Assembly (NCBI GenBank): GCA_964473525.1
Contig: CAYYPK010000034.1
Location: 1 to 64,000 of the forward strand
Reading direction: 5' to 3'
Source: GCA-2687025 sp964473525
Lineage (GTDB): Bacteria > Poribacteria > WGA-4E > GCA-2687025
Length of the DNA stretch: 64,000 nt
A model generated the notes under the pieces. That model was given only the letters and a program-made list of their open reading frames with translations, ran no database searches and was not told where the DNA came from. Both the position numbers and the translations under genes were made by a program. Below, one piece after another: positions 52,802-61,684 of the stretch (position 1 is its first letter; the number at the start of each line of letters is the position of its first letter).

Positions 52802-54079
52802 CTACTTGCGGTACCTCTGCCTGCGCGTTCTGATTCGCACGTCCGTCGGCTTCCCGTAGCGCAATACCTTCGCGGGGAAGGCGGACCCCGCTGTCATCGT
52901 GAGCTTGATGTGGGTTTCGCAGTTCTGCGTCGCCTCGTTGACCTGCACGCCGTCTACCGAGTAGATCACGTCTCCCGGCCGCAACTCGTCCCGTCCTCCG
53001 CTCCTGCTCCTGAGGCTAATCTGAGTCACCTCCGACGCAAGCCCGTCAACCTCGAGACCATGCCGCTTCTTCTCCCTGTCGCTCAGCGGTCGCGCGGAGA
53101 ACGTCAGGATGGGCTCAACGGACCAGAAGCGATGGTACAGGTCGGTCCACCACCACTCCTTAGGCAGATCCACGGTAAGGGCGCGCGTCTCGCCGTCTCG
53201 GCTGACCGCGAACCGCACCTGCTCCGCGTCGCGACGCGTCTGACTGTAGAAATACTGCAGGTCGCCGAACGTCAGCGTCAGCGTGCCGTTGACGGCGACG
53301 ATCGTGTCTCCGGCTCGCATTCCCGCGCGTTGGGCAGCTCCCTTAGCTTCCTTCACAACCAACCCGGTAGGCACATTCAGCTCAATGCCGATGGTCCTGA
53401 TGTCTGGAGACCGGTACATGTCCCGGCGCCTATCGAGCTCGCCAGCGCGTTCCGCCTCCTGCGCCTGGTAGTCGGCAATAAGGTGACACTCCACGCATCG
53501 GGTCGGAAGTATCTCCCGCTTCACGCCCGGTATGTCCCTGGGATAGAACGGCTTGGGACGCGTCTGCTTTTCCAGCTTCCCTTGCTTGTAGAGTTCGTGT
53601 CGCTCGAGTCCCATCCTGAGGGCGACCTCAAGGCTGTCCAGGTCCAGGTAGGAATGAGCCGACCTTGCGTCCCTCCCACCGTAGCGCATGTAGATGTGCT
53701 CGTGGGCGTTCATGATGAAGTAGTAGAGCGCGTTGTGGCGATCGTAGTCGAAGAGCCCGATGTCGATGTTCGTCATGCTGGCAATACGCGCGGTGACATA
53801 CTGCGTGAGCAGTTTGCCCCGAGGCGACGACTTGGCGGTATGCACAACCTGTGCATCAAACACGCGGCCGTTAATTCAGGGCACGCAACGAAACTCGACG
53901 AACAGAGGCTTGCCGGTAGCCTTCGCCTCAGCGATAGCCGCGCGATAGTTGTTGATCCAGTGGATCTCCGGCTCGGCCGCCAACGCAACTAGGCCGACGC
54001 CCATCAGCGCCAGATACGTAGCCGTGAAGCCAACCGCTAGGCGCCGCAAGGGCCGGCGGCCTGTCGTCCCGAACTTCAT
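52802..54079 (-). CDS. Candidate selenoprotein: exported thioredoxin-like domain (CxxU), CxxCH and two PDZ domains
   Basis: From ATG 54079 (GGGGAGGAG five bases upstream) the frame encodes a signal segment (AVGFTATYLALMGVGLVALA), EIHWINNYRAAIAEAKATGK and PLFVEFRCVP. It then meets TGA at codon 68 (53878-53876) and continues unshifted for 357 codons. Read as Sec, residues 65-68 form CVPU, the position of a thioredoxin CxxC. The rest holds INGRVFDAQV, FDYDRHNALYYFIMNA, a CVECH haem-like motif and two PDZ domains (KGAAQRAGMRAGDTIVAVNG; GGRDELRPGDVIYSVDG). The total is 425 residues. The alternative is a nonsense-disrupted gene. A SECIS-like hairpin supports recoding. Confidence 0.7.
53840..53878 (-). 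promoter_or_regulatory. In-frame UGA with downstream SECIS-like hairpin
   Basis: On the minus strand the TGA (53878-53876) is followed after 19 bases by ATGCACA, a GGT loop (53849-53847) and TGTGCAT, a perfect 7-bp stem. The loop starts 26 bases after the UGA. Bacterial SECIS elements lie inside the coding sequence just past the UGA and present one or two G residues in a small apical loop, so distance and loop both fit. Whether SelB would bind this hairpin cannot be decided by eye. Confidence 0.55.
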
Positions 54080-54307
54080 ATGTTCTCCTCCCCGCTTTGG
54101 ACACCACACCACCCGACCAGGTTGAGGCATCGCGGCCTCGGCTCCCGTCCGTAGGCGAGTCCAGCACGGTAGCAGGTCCGCGTTTCGCCTACGCAGATCT
54201 CCACCCGCGCTCTGGCAGCGCACTCCAGGCACTGGGAATATCGACGGACTCGGCCGCGATGGCAAGCTGGACGCCGTTGGGATCAGACGCGGCGAAGGTA
54301 GCGTCTG

Positions 54308-55504
54308 CTACTCGGGCGCGATGCCCACGTAACGCGCCCTGGGACGGATGAGGCGGTCGGTCGCGTACTGCTCGATGGCATGGCCGATCCACCCGACGGT
54401 TCTGCCGAGAGCGAACAGCGTCAGCGCGCTGCCCATCGGTAGGCTCAGCGCGCGGCGCAGGGCGACGAGCGCAAAGTCGATGTTCGGGAGCTGCCCGAGG
54501 GAGTCTTCGACGGCGAGGGCAAGATCATCGGCGGGTGTGAGGCGCATCGCGTCCCCGTAGAGAGCGCGCGCGCGCGCCAAAAGCTCCGCGCCGCGAGGGT
54601 CGCCGCCGGGGTACAGCTTGTGTCCGAAGCCGGGAATGACGTCCCCACGCCGCAAGTAGTTCGCCAGAACCTGCGTGGCTCCGCCGTGGGCTTCCGCCTC
54701 GCTGAACAGAGCCTCGACACGATCCGTCGAGCCGCCGTGCTTGTGGCCCTGCAATGCGGACAGGCCTGCGTTGACCGCCGCATAGAGCGTGGAACCCGTC
54801 GACGCCACCGTCCGCGCGGTGAACGCCGACGCGTTGAACTCGTGATCGGCACAGAGGATGAGCGCCGCGTTTAGCACGTCGCGCGCGAGCCCATCATCCC
54901 CGTCGACTCCCCACCCGGCCCGCAGGGTCTCCGCTACCGACGCGAGGGTATCGCCGCCTCTCACCGCGATGGAGGCGAACAGACCCACGATCCGCGCGCC
55001 AATCTCGGGCGCGACCTGTGGGTCTGGGTTGTACGCCGCCAGGTCGCTGGTCGAGGCCATGGGCGCTGCCACTTGGAAGGCGTCCGTGGGCGGAAGCGCG
55101 CGCAGGATCTCCCAAGGGAGCGCGTCGGCGTCCTGCGGCTTACACACGATGCCGTCGCCGTCCGCCTGCCAGATCAGGGCTGCCACCTGCTCCAAGGTCG
55201 CGCGCCTCGACAGCTCGACAGCGTCCTTGCCTCGGTAGTAGAGCCTCCCATCGGATATGAGCGTGATGCCCGACTCCATCACGGGCGATCCCCAGTGCAT
55301 CGCGTTCTCGATGGCTCCCGCCGGATCTCGCTTGCGCTCCTGGCGACGCTTCAGCTCCTGAACGTCCGAGGCGCTATACCGTCGGCGCCGCGTCTGTCCA
55401 GGCTCTGGCTCCGACCGCAGGAGCCCTCGGCTCACGTACGCGTAGAGCGTCTGGAGCGTAACGCCGAGCTCCTCCGCAGCCGCCTTCGCGCTTAGGTATC
55501 GCAT
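54308..55504 (-). CDS. Citrate synthase homologue with N-terminal MerR-like helix-turn-helix
   Basis: A 398-residue protein. Residues 1-60 are a MerR-type DNA-binding helix-turn-helix (SAKAAAEELGVTLQTLYAYV, RRRRYSASDVQEL). The rest is a citrate synthase fold, with LSALQGHKHGGSTD and IPGFGHKLYPGGDPRG for the two active-site His regions, LPNIDFALVAL for the catalytic Asp, and IGHAIEQYATDRLIRPRARY at the end. Such fusions occur beside ordinary citrate synthase genes. Here one lies divergently at 55632, which suggests either a regulator or the second subunit of a heteromeric enzyme. Confidence 0.88.
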   Translation of the reverse strand: MRYLSAKAAAEELGVTLQTLYAYVSRGLLRSEPEPGQTRRRRYSASDVQELKRRQERKRDPAGAIENAMHWGSPVMESGITLISDGRLYYRGKDAVELSRRATLEQVAALIWQADGDGIVCKPQDADALPWEILRALPPTDAFQVAAPMASTSDLAAYNPDPQVAPEIGARIVGLFASIAVRGGDTLASVAETLRAGWGVDGDDGLARDVLNAALILCADHEFNASAFTARTVASTGSTLYAAVNAGLSALQGHKHGGSTDRVEALFSEAEAHGGATQVLANYLRRGDVIPGFGHKLYPGGDPRGAELLARARALYGDAMRLTPADDLALAVEDSLGQLPNIDFALVALRRALSLPMGSALTLFALGRTVGWIGHAIEQYATDRLIRPRARYVGIAPE

Positions 55505-55528
55505 GTCGGGCCATGTCCCGGGCCATAC

Positions 55529-55578
55529 ATTGATTACACGATCAATATTGACAGTATATGCGGCCTCCGAGACATACT
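55529..55578 (+). promoter_or_regulatory. Promoter and dyad between the divergent citrate synthase genes
   Basis: The AT-rich centre of the 127-base gap has an inverted repeat ATTGAT-tacacg-ATCAAT (55529-55546). TTGACA follows at 55548-55553 and CATACT at 55573-55578. The 19-base spacing is longer than the usual 17 and is typical of promoters controlled by MerR-type proteins. The dyad could be the operator of the helix-turn-helix protein encoded divergently. Confidence 0.45.
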
Positions 55579-55631
55579 CAAGTCAGGCAGTTCCGCGTAT
55601 CTCATAGCCGTGGCCCGTGAGAGGGATAGGC

Positions 55632-56753
55632 ATGTCAACAGGACTCGACGGTGTGGTCGCCGCGAAGACGCGTCTCAGTTACATCGACGGCATCGCAGGT
55701 CGTCTAACCATAGGTGGGTACGCCGTCGAGGAGTTGGCTCCCCGCGCGTCGTTCGAGGAGGTCACGCATCTGCTGTGGCATGACCGACTTCCGAACGCCG
55801 CGGAGCTTGGAGCGCTCGCTGATGCGCTCTCCGACCATCGATCGCTTCCAGCGGAAGTACTGGACTTACTCAGCGCGGCGGCCAAGCGGGAGACCCCCGT
55901 TATTGACACGCTCCGCGTCGCCACGGACGCGCTGACGATGGGAGCCAAAGACGGCGATCCCCATCGCGATGCCGTGCGAATGGTTGCGGCCATGCCGACG
56001 ATCGTCGCTACGTACTGGAGGCGGCTGCGCGGCGGGGACTCCGTGGCGCCGAACGCCGGTATGGGCCACGCGGAGAACTACCTGCACATGCTCACGGGCG
56101 AGCCGCCCGACCCGATGCAGGTCCGCGCCCTGGAGGCGTACTGGAACACAGTCGCCGAGCACGGATTCAACGCGTCCACGTTTGCCGCCCGCGTCATCGT
56201 GTCGACACACTCGGACCTGGTCTCTGGCGTAACGGGAGCGTTGGGCGCTCTGAAGGGGCCGCGTCACGGCGGCGTGCCAGAACCTGTGCTGGACATGCTG
56301 CGCGAGATCGGCCAGCCGGCGAACGCCGAGGCGTACCTGCGCGCGCTGCTCGACCGTGGCGACCGCATCATGGGATTCGGCCACCGCGCATACAAGGTGC
56401 GGGATCCTCGCGCCGCAGTCCTGGAACGGGTCGCGCGCCCTCTCTTCGAGAGCAACGCCGACGACCCCCTGCTGTCGTTGGCCAAGTCTGTCGAGCAGAC
56501 TGCCGTGGCGCTGCTGGACGAGCACAAGCCAGGCCGTGGACTGCGCGCGAACGTCGAGTTTTACGCGGCGCTCGTGCTACACGCGTTGGACCTGCCGAAG
56601 GAGCTCTTCACCCCAACGTTCGCTCTCAGCCGCGTCGCGGGATGGACGGCGCACGCGCTCGAACAGCTCGACGGGGGCAGGCTCATCCGCCCGTTCTCGG
56701 AATACGTCGGTGGCGAGGGTCGGCGTTGGGAGCCGTTGGAACGGCGAGCGTAG
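55632..56753 (+). CDS. Citrate synthase / 2-methylcitrate synthase
   Basis: 373 residues from ATG 55632, with AGAGGG upstream; a GTG at 55617 is in frame. It has LSYIDGIAGRLTIGGYAVEEL, ALKGPRHGGVPEPVLD and IMGFGHRAYKVRDPRA with both active-site histidines. RANVEFYAALVLHAL follows; the catalytic acid is Glu where many enzymes have Asp. TPTFALSRVAGWTAHALEQ closes the active site. It condenses acetyl-CoA or propionyl-CoA with oxaloacetate in the cytoplasm. It is divergently paired with the helix-turn-helix citrate-synthase homologue. Confidence 0.9.
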   Translation: MSTGLDGVVAAKTRLSYIDGIAGRLTIGGYAVEELAPRASFEEVTHLLWHDRLPNAAELGALADALSDHRSLPAEVLDLLSAAAKRETPVIDTLRVATDALTMGAKDGDPHRDAVRMVAAMPTIVATYWRRLRGGDSVAPNAGMGHAENYLHMLTGEPPDPMQVRALEAYWNTVAEHGFNASTFAARVIVSTHSDLVSGVTGALGALKGPRHGGVPEPVLDMLREIGQPANAEAYLRALLDRGDRIMGFGHRAYKVRDPRAAVLERVARPLFESNADDPLLSLAKSVEQTAVALLDEHKPGRGLRANVEFYAALVLHALDLPKELFTPTFALSRVAGWTAHALEQLDGGRLIRPFSEYVGGEGRRWEPLERRA

Positions 56754-56763
56754 AGGCGCCCGT

Positions 56764-57645
56764 CTATCGGCGCATCTTCAGGGCGGCCCAGCGCGTTGCG
56801 GCCTTCCCACGCACCTCGACGGCGAGGCTGGCCAGACGCAACGTATGGCCCTTCCCCGAGGTGTCGGCGTAGCGCATCACCCGTCTACCCTCGTCGAAGC
56901 GCCACAGCGCCTTTGTGGGCTCATCGGGCGTCACGGGCCGGTCGAAGTCCTCGACCGGCCCGGTAGCGCCTGCGCTGATTTCGAGTTCGTCCAGGGCGAT
57001 GGGCGAGGACACGAGCAGGTCGTAGGGGAACGCCTCGTCACCAGGGCCGTAGATAGCGTCAGGCGGGATATCGCCGACGTACAGGCGCGAGGACGATCGG
57101 TTGAACAGTCGGTCTGGATGCGGCGAGGAGAAGCCGTTGCTGCGCCTCTCGCCGTTGATCGCCACCTGGGAACTGAGCCCGCCGCGCGTTGCACGTAGAA
57201 GCAGGTGGAAGTGTGTCCATTCACCCGCGGCTACTCTTGGCTGCCACATCATGTCTGCGTCGATGCCGTCCTCTGTCCATCGGTAAACACCGAGGACGAT
57301 GTAGGAACGCGGCACGGGGATGCGTCCGGTCACGTCGCGTCCGAACTCGACGAGACGCTGTAGAGAGACGAGATAGCTACCAGGCTTCGCAACGATAACG
57401 CGATGCTGAAAGGGCGCCTCGGGGAAGTCCGTCGGACGCACCCAGAACTGAATGCCAAGGCTTCCCGTCAGCGCGCCGTCGAGGTGATGCGTGCTCCCTG
57501 TCCACAGGTAGTCGCCCGCCCTGAGTTCCAGCACGTCGCCGTCGGCGATCGGCGGGTTGATCGGCTGATCCGCTGTCGCGCTCGAACCTAACAGGAGGAC
57601 GGCAGCCGCGACCATGGCGCCGACCGGCTTGGCTAGCTTCCTCAC
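56764..57645 (-). CDS. Secreted jelly-roll protein with W-motif, second gene of a coupled pair
   Basis: A 293-residue protein whose GTG overlaps the stop of the upstream paralogue by four bases. A signal peptide ends near SSATA. It shares with that paralogue a layout of LELRAGDYLWTG, LGIQFWVRPTDFPEAPFQHR, VAKPGSYLVSL, WTHFHLLLRATRGG, SRLYVGDIPPDAIYGPGDEA and ALWRFDEGRRVMRYADTSG. This is a concanavalin/LamG-like pattern. The C-terminus is VRGKAATRWAALKMRR. Function unknown; carbohydrate binding is the likeliest. Confidence 0.75.
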   Translation of the reverse strand: MRKLAKPVGAMVAAAVLLLGSSATADQPINPPIADGDVLELRAGDYLWTGSTHHLDGALTGSLGIQFWVRPTDFPEAPFQHRVIVAKPGSYLVSLQRLVEFGRDVTGRIPVPRSYIVLGVYRWTEDGIDADMMWQPRVAAGEWTHFHLLLRATRGGLSSQVAINGERRSNGFSSPHPDRLFNRSSSRLYVGDIPPDAIYGPGDEAFPYDLLVSSPIALDELEISAGATGPVEDFDRPVTPDEPTKALWRFDEGRRVMRYADTSGKGHTLRLASLAVEVRGKAATRWAALKMRR

Positions 57646-58499
57646 CGACTCGCTCCCCTGCCTCGATTACCAGCGCGCAAGTGAGCCCACGTCGTAGCTA
57701 CCTTCCGCGCGCTGGACACATCCAGCGTGGCGCGATACAGCCTGAACTCCTGCGGAGCGGCGGAGGTATAGTGGTCGGCGCCCTCTCCCTCCTCGAAATG
57801 CCACAGGCCGGCCGTCTCGTCGTCCGGCTGCGCGTGCCACTGCACATCGGCGACACCTCGCCAATCTGCCGCGAAGTGTAGGTCGTCCAATTCGATGGTC
57901 GTCGCTGCAATAGGAGAATATGGCAGCGCACGACCGGGCGTGGCGTCCTGCCAGGCATCCGGGGGCACGCCTCCGACGTACAACGGCTCCCGCGATCCCG
58001 CGAGTGTCCCACCCTGAAGCGCCGTCGCCCAGATGTCATCGACTCTCTGGCCCCGTCCTCCTCCGCCAACGCCTGTCGATAGATCGACCGAGATGCGGAT
58101 CCACTCACCATGGCGAAGCTCGAACCATCCGACCGAACCTACATGCCCAGATTTCGAATAGACGACCTGGGCGAGCTCAGTGATGAGTGGCGGCGCTAGA
58201 GCAGCCTCGCCGTCTTCCTCAGGTCGTCGCCACCAGCGCTCGCCCCGCCGTATGACCAGCGCCCAGGCTCCCGGTCGCGCGACGAGTATGCGCTGTTGGA
58301 AGGGCAGCGGCTTCTTCTCGCCCAGCCGCAGCCAGAACTGCACCGACCACGCCCCACCGTCGTCCATGGTGGGAGCCTCTGGCTGCTCCGCGACCAGGTA
58401 TTGGTTGGCTCGGAGGCGCAGATTTTCCCCGGGCGGGACATCAACTCCCCATGCTCCGCAGCAGAATCCAAACATCAGCAGGAGGGTAATGCGTGCCAT
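57642..58499 (-). CDS. Secreted jelly-roll protein with W-motif, first gene of a coupled pair
   Basis: A 285-residue protein with a signal peptide ending near GAWGVDV. It parallels the downstream gene: LRLRANQYLVAEQ, WSVQFWLRLGEKKPLPFQQR, VARPGAWALVIRRG, EWIRISVDLSTG, EPLYVGGVPPDAWQDATPGR, TIELDDLHFAADW and LWHFEEGEGADHY. The tag is ARKVATTWAHLRAG with a 10-residue basic extension after it, the longest in the window. Translational coupling (GTGA) suggests the two proteins are needed in similar amounts, perhaps as a heteromer. Confidence 0.75.
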   Translation of the reverse strand: MARITLLLMFGFCCGAWGVDVPPGENLRLRANQYLVAEQPEAPTMDDGGAWSVQFWLRLGEKKPLPFQQRILVARPGAWALVIRRGERWWRRPEEDGEAALAPPLITELAQVVYSKSGHVGSVGWFELRHGEWIRISVDLSTGVGGGGRGQRVDDIWATALQGGTLAGSREPLYVGGVPPDAWQDATPGRALPYSPIAATTIELDDLHFAADWRGVADVQWHAQPDDETAGLWHFEEGEGADHYTSAAPQEFRLYRATLDVSSARKVATTWAHLRAGNRGRGASR

Positions 58500-58762
58500 G
58501 CTTCCCTTCCTCAGCTACGCCGTGTGCGCCCGTTCCGTCTGGGGCGCCTTGCATCGGTCAGCCCCATACGGGGCGCCGCCAACGAGGCACGCTCCCAACG
58601 CGCGGCGGCCAGCGCCTCGGGGCCTCCCTACGTGCAAGCACCGCGCCAACGACACTCATCGCGGGCGATCGCATCAGCGGCGTTTCGTCTTGTTGGACGG
58701 CGCCTCGCGCCGTATGATACGGACGCGCGGACGACCGACGCCCCATCCAAGAAGGCCTATCC

Positions 58763-59701
58763 ATGAAGCTGCTGCAATACCACGACCCGGCGGAGGGCAA
58801 GCGCGTTGGCGTGTTGACGCGTGAAGGCTCCATCATCGACGTGACGACCGACGAAGCCCCCGGGGTGCTGGAGTTGCTGCAGGTCGCCGCATCCGACAGC
58901 GTCAGCTTGAATATCCTCGTCGCGGAGATGCAGGAGCAGTCCTCGGCGGGACGCCCCGCGCCCGCTCCCTGGGAGGATGGCGCGCGGGAGGAACTCAGCT
59001 ACGACACCGTCAACGTCCTGCCCACGGAAGACGGTCACCACCTGCGGACCCCCATAGACTCGCCGGAGGTGTGGGGATGCGGCGTCACGTACAAGCGCAG
59101 CAGTGACATGCGCGACGACGACAGCGCATCCGACATCTACTCGCGCATCTACGCCGCCGACCGCCCGGAGATCTTCTTCAAGGCGACGCCGCGCTGCATC
59201 GTCGGGACGAACCAGCCGATTGGCATACGCCGAGACTCTACGCTGACGGCGACTGAGCCCGAGCTTGCCTTCGTGACGGGCGAGGGCGGCGAGATCGTCG
59301 GGTACACGCTCTGTAACGACGTCTCCGCCTGGGACATCGAGCGTGACAATCCACTCTATCTGCCGCAGTCGAAGATGTACAATGGGTGCTGCGCGCTCGG
59401 CCCTGTCTTCGCGACGCCCGCGGAGCTCGAAGACCCCTACAACCTCGACATCAGTTGCGTGATCCACCGCGACGGAGGCGTCCTGTGGGAAGGCTCCGTC
59501 AACACGGAGCAGATCAACTGGAAGCTCGAGGACCTCGCCGAATACCTCATGCGCGACAACGACTGCCCAGTCGGCACGGTCGTCTCAACGGGGACGGGGA
59601 TTATCGTCCCGAACGACCTGCCGTTACAGGACGGCGATGTCGTGGACATCTCCTGCGACGAGCTCGGCACGCTGTCGAATCCCGTTGTGCAGTTCGGCTA
59701 A
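58763..59701 (+). CDS. Fumarylacetoacetate hydrolase (FAH) family protein
   Basis: A 312-residue protein. WGCGVTYKRSSDMRDDD, PEIFFKATPRCIVGTNQPIG, TATEPELAFV and YTLCNDVSAWDIERDN are the FAH-fold motifs. The Glu and Asp residues there bind the active-site metal, and MYNGCCALGPVF continues the family pattern. Related enzymes open or hydrate 2-keto-3-deoxy sugar acids and acylpyruvates. It is followed 21 bases later by an old-yellow-enzyme gene in the same direction. The two probably act in one catabolic path for a sugar acid or aromatic compound. Confidence 0.88.
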   Translation: MKLLQYHDPAEGKRVGVLTREGSIIDVTTDEAPGVLELLQVAASDSVSLNILVAEMQEQSSAGRPAPAPWEDGAREELSYDTVNVLPTEDGHHLRTPIDSPEVWGCGVTYKRSSDMRDDDSASDIYSRIYAADRPEIFFKATPRCIVGTNQPIGIRRDSTLTATEPELAFVTGEGGEIVGYTLCNDVSAWDIERDNPLYLPQSKMYNGCCALGPVFATPAELEDPYNLDISCVIHRDGGVLWEGSVNTEQINWKLEDLAEYLMRDNDCPVGTVVSTGTGIIVPNDLPLQDGDVVDISCDELGTLSNPVVQFG

Positions 59702-59722
59702 CGGCTCCCCGGAAAAGAGACC

Positions 59723-61159
59723 ATGGCGAAGTTCTTCAAATACAAGACTCTGGACATGCTGCGCGAGGAAGTCGAGCGCCTCGGCGTCGGTGTGCGCCTC
59801 GAGGACGAGTTGCGCGCGTGTCTGGAACCCCTCGAAATCGGCGGCCGCACGGTCGGGAATCGGTTCGCCATCCACCCCATGGAAGGCTGCGACGGCGAGT
59901 TGGACGGCAAGCCCGGCGAACTGACAATACGCCGCTGGGAACGCTTCGGAGCGGGCGGCGCCAAGCTCATATGGGGAGAGGCAACAGCCGTCGCGGACGA
60001 AGTGCGGGCGAACACGCGGCAATTGCTCATCAACGAGGAGAACCTGTCCTCGCTCGCCGACATGTTGGAACGCACGCGGAAGGCGCATCGGCACTCCGTC
60101 GGCGACGACAGCGACCTGCTGATAGGCCTGCAGCTCACGCACTCAGGGCGATACTCCTACAAGGGGCCGTTGATAGCGCAGCATGACCCCGCCGTAGACG
60201 CCGTGACCATCGCGGACAAGAAGAAGCGCCTGTTCGTTACGGACGATTACCCCGTTCTCACCGACGACGAGTTGAGGGTCGCGGGCGACCAGATCGTCGA
60301 AGGCGCTCGACTCTCCGCGAAGGCGGGATTCGACTTCGTGGACATCAAGCAGTGCCATCGCTATCTGCTGTCGGAGTTGCTCGCCGCGCGCATGCGACCA
60401 GGCCCGTACGGCGGCTCGTACGAGAACCGCACGCGGCTCGCGCGGGAGATCATCGGACAGGTTCGCGACGAATTGGGCGACCGGCTCATCATCGCCTCCC
60501 GCCTGAACGTGTACGACGGCGCGCCGTTCTTTCAAGACCCCGAGACGGGCGCGGGCAGTCCGAAGGACGTCGAAACGCCCTACCTCGGCGGATGGGGCAC
60601 GGACCCGGACAACCCACTGGAACCGGACTACACGGAACCCGTCCAATACGTGAAGGACATGGCGAAGTGGGGCGTGCAACTGCTCAACATCTCGATGGGC
60701 AGCCCCTACTACAACCCGCACGTTGGTCGCCCGTTCGAGCGCCCGCCGATCGACGGCTACACGTCGCCGGAGCACCCGTTGCTTGGGGTCGAGAGGCATT
60801 TCGAGGCGGCGGCGGTGATCCAGGAAGCCGTGCCGAACGTGCCCGTCATCGGCACGGGATACAGCTGGCTACAGCACTATTTCGCGAACGCTGGCGAAGC
60901 GAACTTGCGCGATGGGCGCGTGTCCATGATCGGCGTGGGTCGGGGGAGTCTCGCGTACCCTGATTTCGCGAAGGACGCGATGGAAAAGGGCGAGTTGGCG
61001 CGCACGAAAGCGTGCGTGGCGGTCAGCTACTGCACGGCCCTCATGCGCGCGAAGCACAACGACATGGGTCAGTACCCCACGGGATGCGTGCCGCGCGACA
61101 AGCCGTACGCCGACATCTACAAGGACGCCCTCGCTACCGACCCGACGCGGGACGCCTAA
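59723..61159 (+). CDS. NADH:flavin oxidoreductase / old yellow enzyme family protein
   Basis: A 478-residue protein, longer than the classical 350-380 of OYE. An N-terminal extension of about 35 residues precedes the barrel. NRFAIHPMEGCDG starts the FMN-binding barrel, GGAKLIWGEATAV and LLIGLQLTHSGRYS follow, and GFDFVDIKQCHRYLLSELL carries a His typical of the active site. GSYENRTRLAREII and a final phosphate-binding SMIGVGRGSLAYPDFAKDAM complete it. It should reduce enoates or related compounds with FMN. It converges with the zinc-ribbon gene and overlaps it by four bases. Confidence 0.88.
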   Translation: MAKFFKYKTLDMLREEVERLGVGVRLEDELRACLEPLEIGGRTVGNRFAIHPMEGCDGELDGKPGELTIRRWERFGAGGAKLIWGEATAVADEVRANTRQLLINEENLSSLADMLERTRKAHRHSVGDDSDLLIGLQLTHSGRYSYKGPLIAQHDPAVDAVTIADKKKRLFVTDDYPVLTDDELRVAGDQIVEGARLSAKAGFDFVDIKQCHRYLLSELLAARMRPGPYGGSYENRTRLAREIIGQVRDELGDRLIIASRLNVYDGAPFFQDPETGAGSPKDVETPYLGGWGTDPDNPLEPDYTEPVQYVKDMAKWGVQLLNISMGSPYYNPHVGRPFERPPIDGYTSPEHPLLGVERHFEAAAVIQEAVPNVPVIGTGYSWLQHYFANAGEANLRDGRVSMIGVGRGSLAYPDFAKDAMEKGELARTKACVAVSYCTALMRAKHNDMGQYPTGCVPRDKPYADIYKDALATDPTRDA

Positions 61160-61539
61160 CCCTCGTCGTCGGAGTCCGCGTCAGCATCGTCGGCATCAAT
61201 GCCTGCCAGGTAGTCCTCAATGAGGAGCGCCGCTTGCTCCGCGTGCTCCACGGGGACGAGGATGGCGCCCCACGATTCTGCCTTCGAATTCAGCAGCGGC
61301 CCGTAACCCGCCAGTGTATTCGCCTCGACACGGACGGGGATGTCCTCGGCGTCCAAGACGCCCTGTAGCATCACCGCTGCCACCTGATCCTCCGCGGCAT
61401 AGACGCGCTCCCAACGCACGAGTTCCACGTTAGAATCGGACGCGGGCTCCGCCGGGCCGTCCACCAGAGTTCCCTGGCAGTCGGAGCAGACAACGGCCTT
61501 CTCAGTGTATTCGGCTCCGCACGATGGACAGCTACGCAT
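61156..61539 (-). CDS. Zinc-ribbon protein with DUF2007-like domain
   Basis: 127 residues from ATG 61539 with GGGAGG upstream. The N-terminus has two Cys pairs, CPSCGAEY and CSDCQG, a small zinc ribbon. Residues about 45-110 (WERVYAAEDQVAAVMLQGVL, IPVRVEANTLAGYG, GAILVPVEHAEQAALLIEDYL) match the DUF2007 'signal-transducing' fold related to PII-like ACT-type domains. The end is a poly-acidic tail. It is cytoplasmic; its role is unknown. Confidence 0.78.
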   Translation of the reverse strand: MRSCPSCGAEYTEKAVVCSDCQGTLVDGPAEPASDSNVELVRWERVYAAEDQVAAVMLQGVLDAEDIPVRVEANTLAGYGPLLNSKAESWGAILVPVEHAEQAALLIEDYLAGIDADDADADSDDEG

Positions 61540-61684
61540 GACGCCTCCCACGCTGATTGTGGCACATGCGCGCCGAAGGCGCTAAGTCCAGGCCCGGTGT
61601 TCCGTGCCGCTCGTGAGGGCATCTGCGCATGCTGGGCTCGGTGTCGAGCCTACCGTCGTAGCAAGCCGCCGTGGACGCGGCCTA

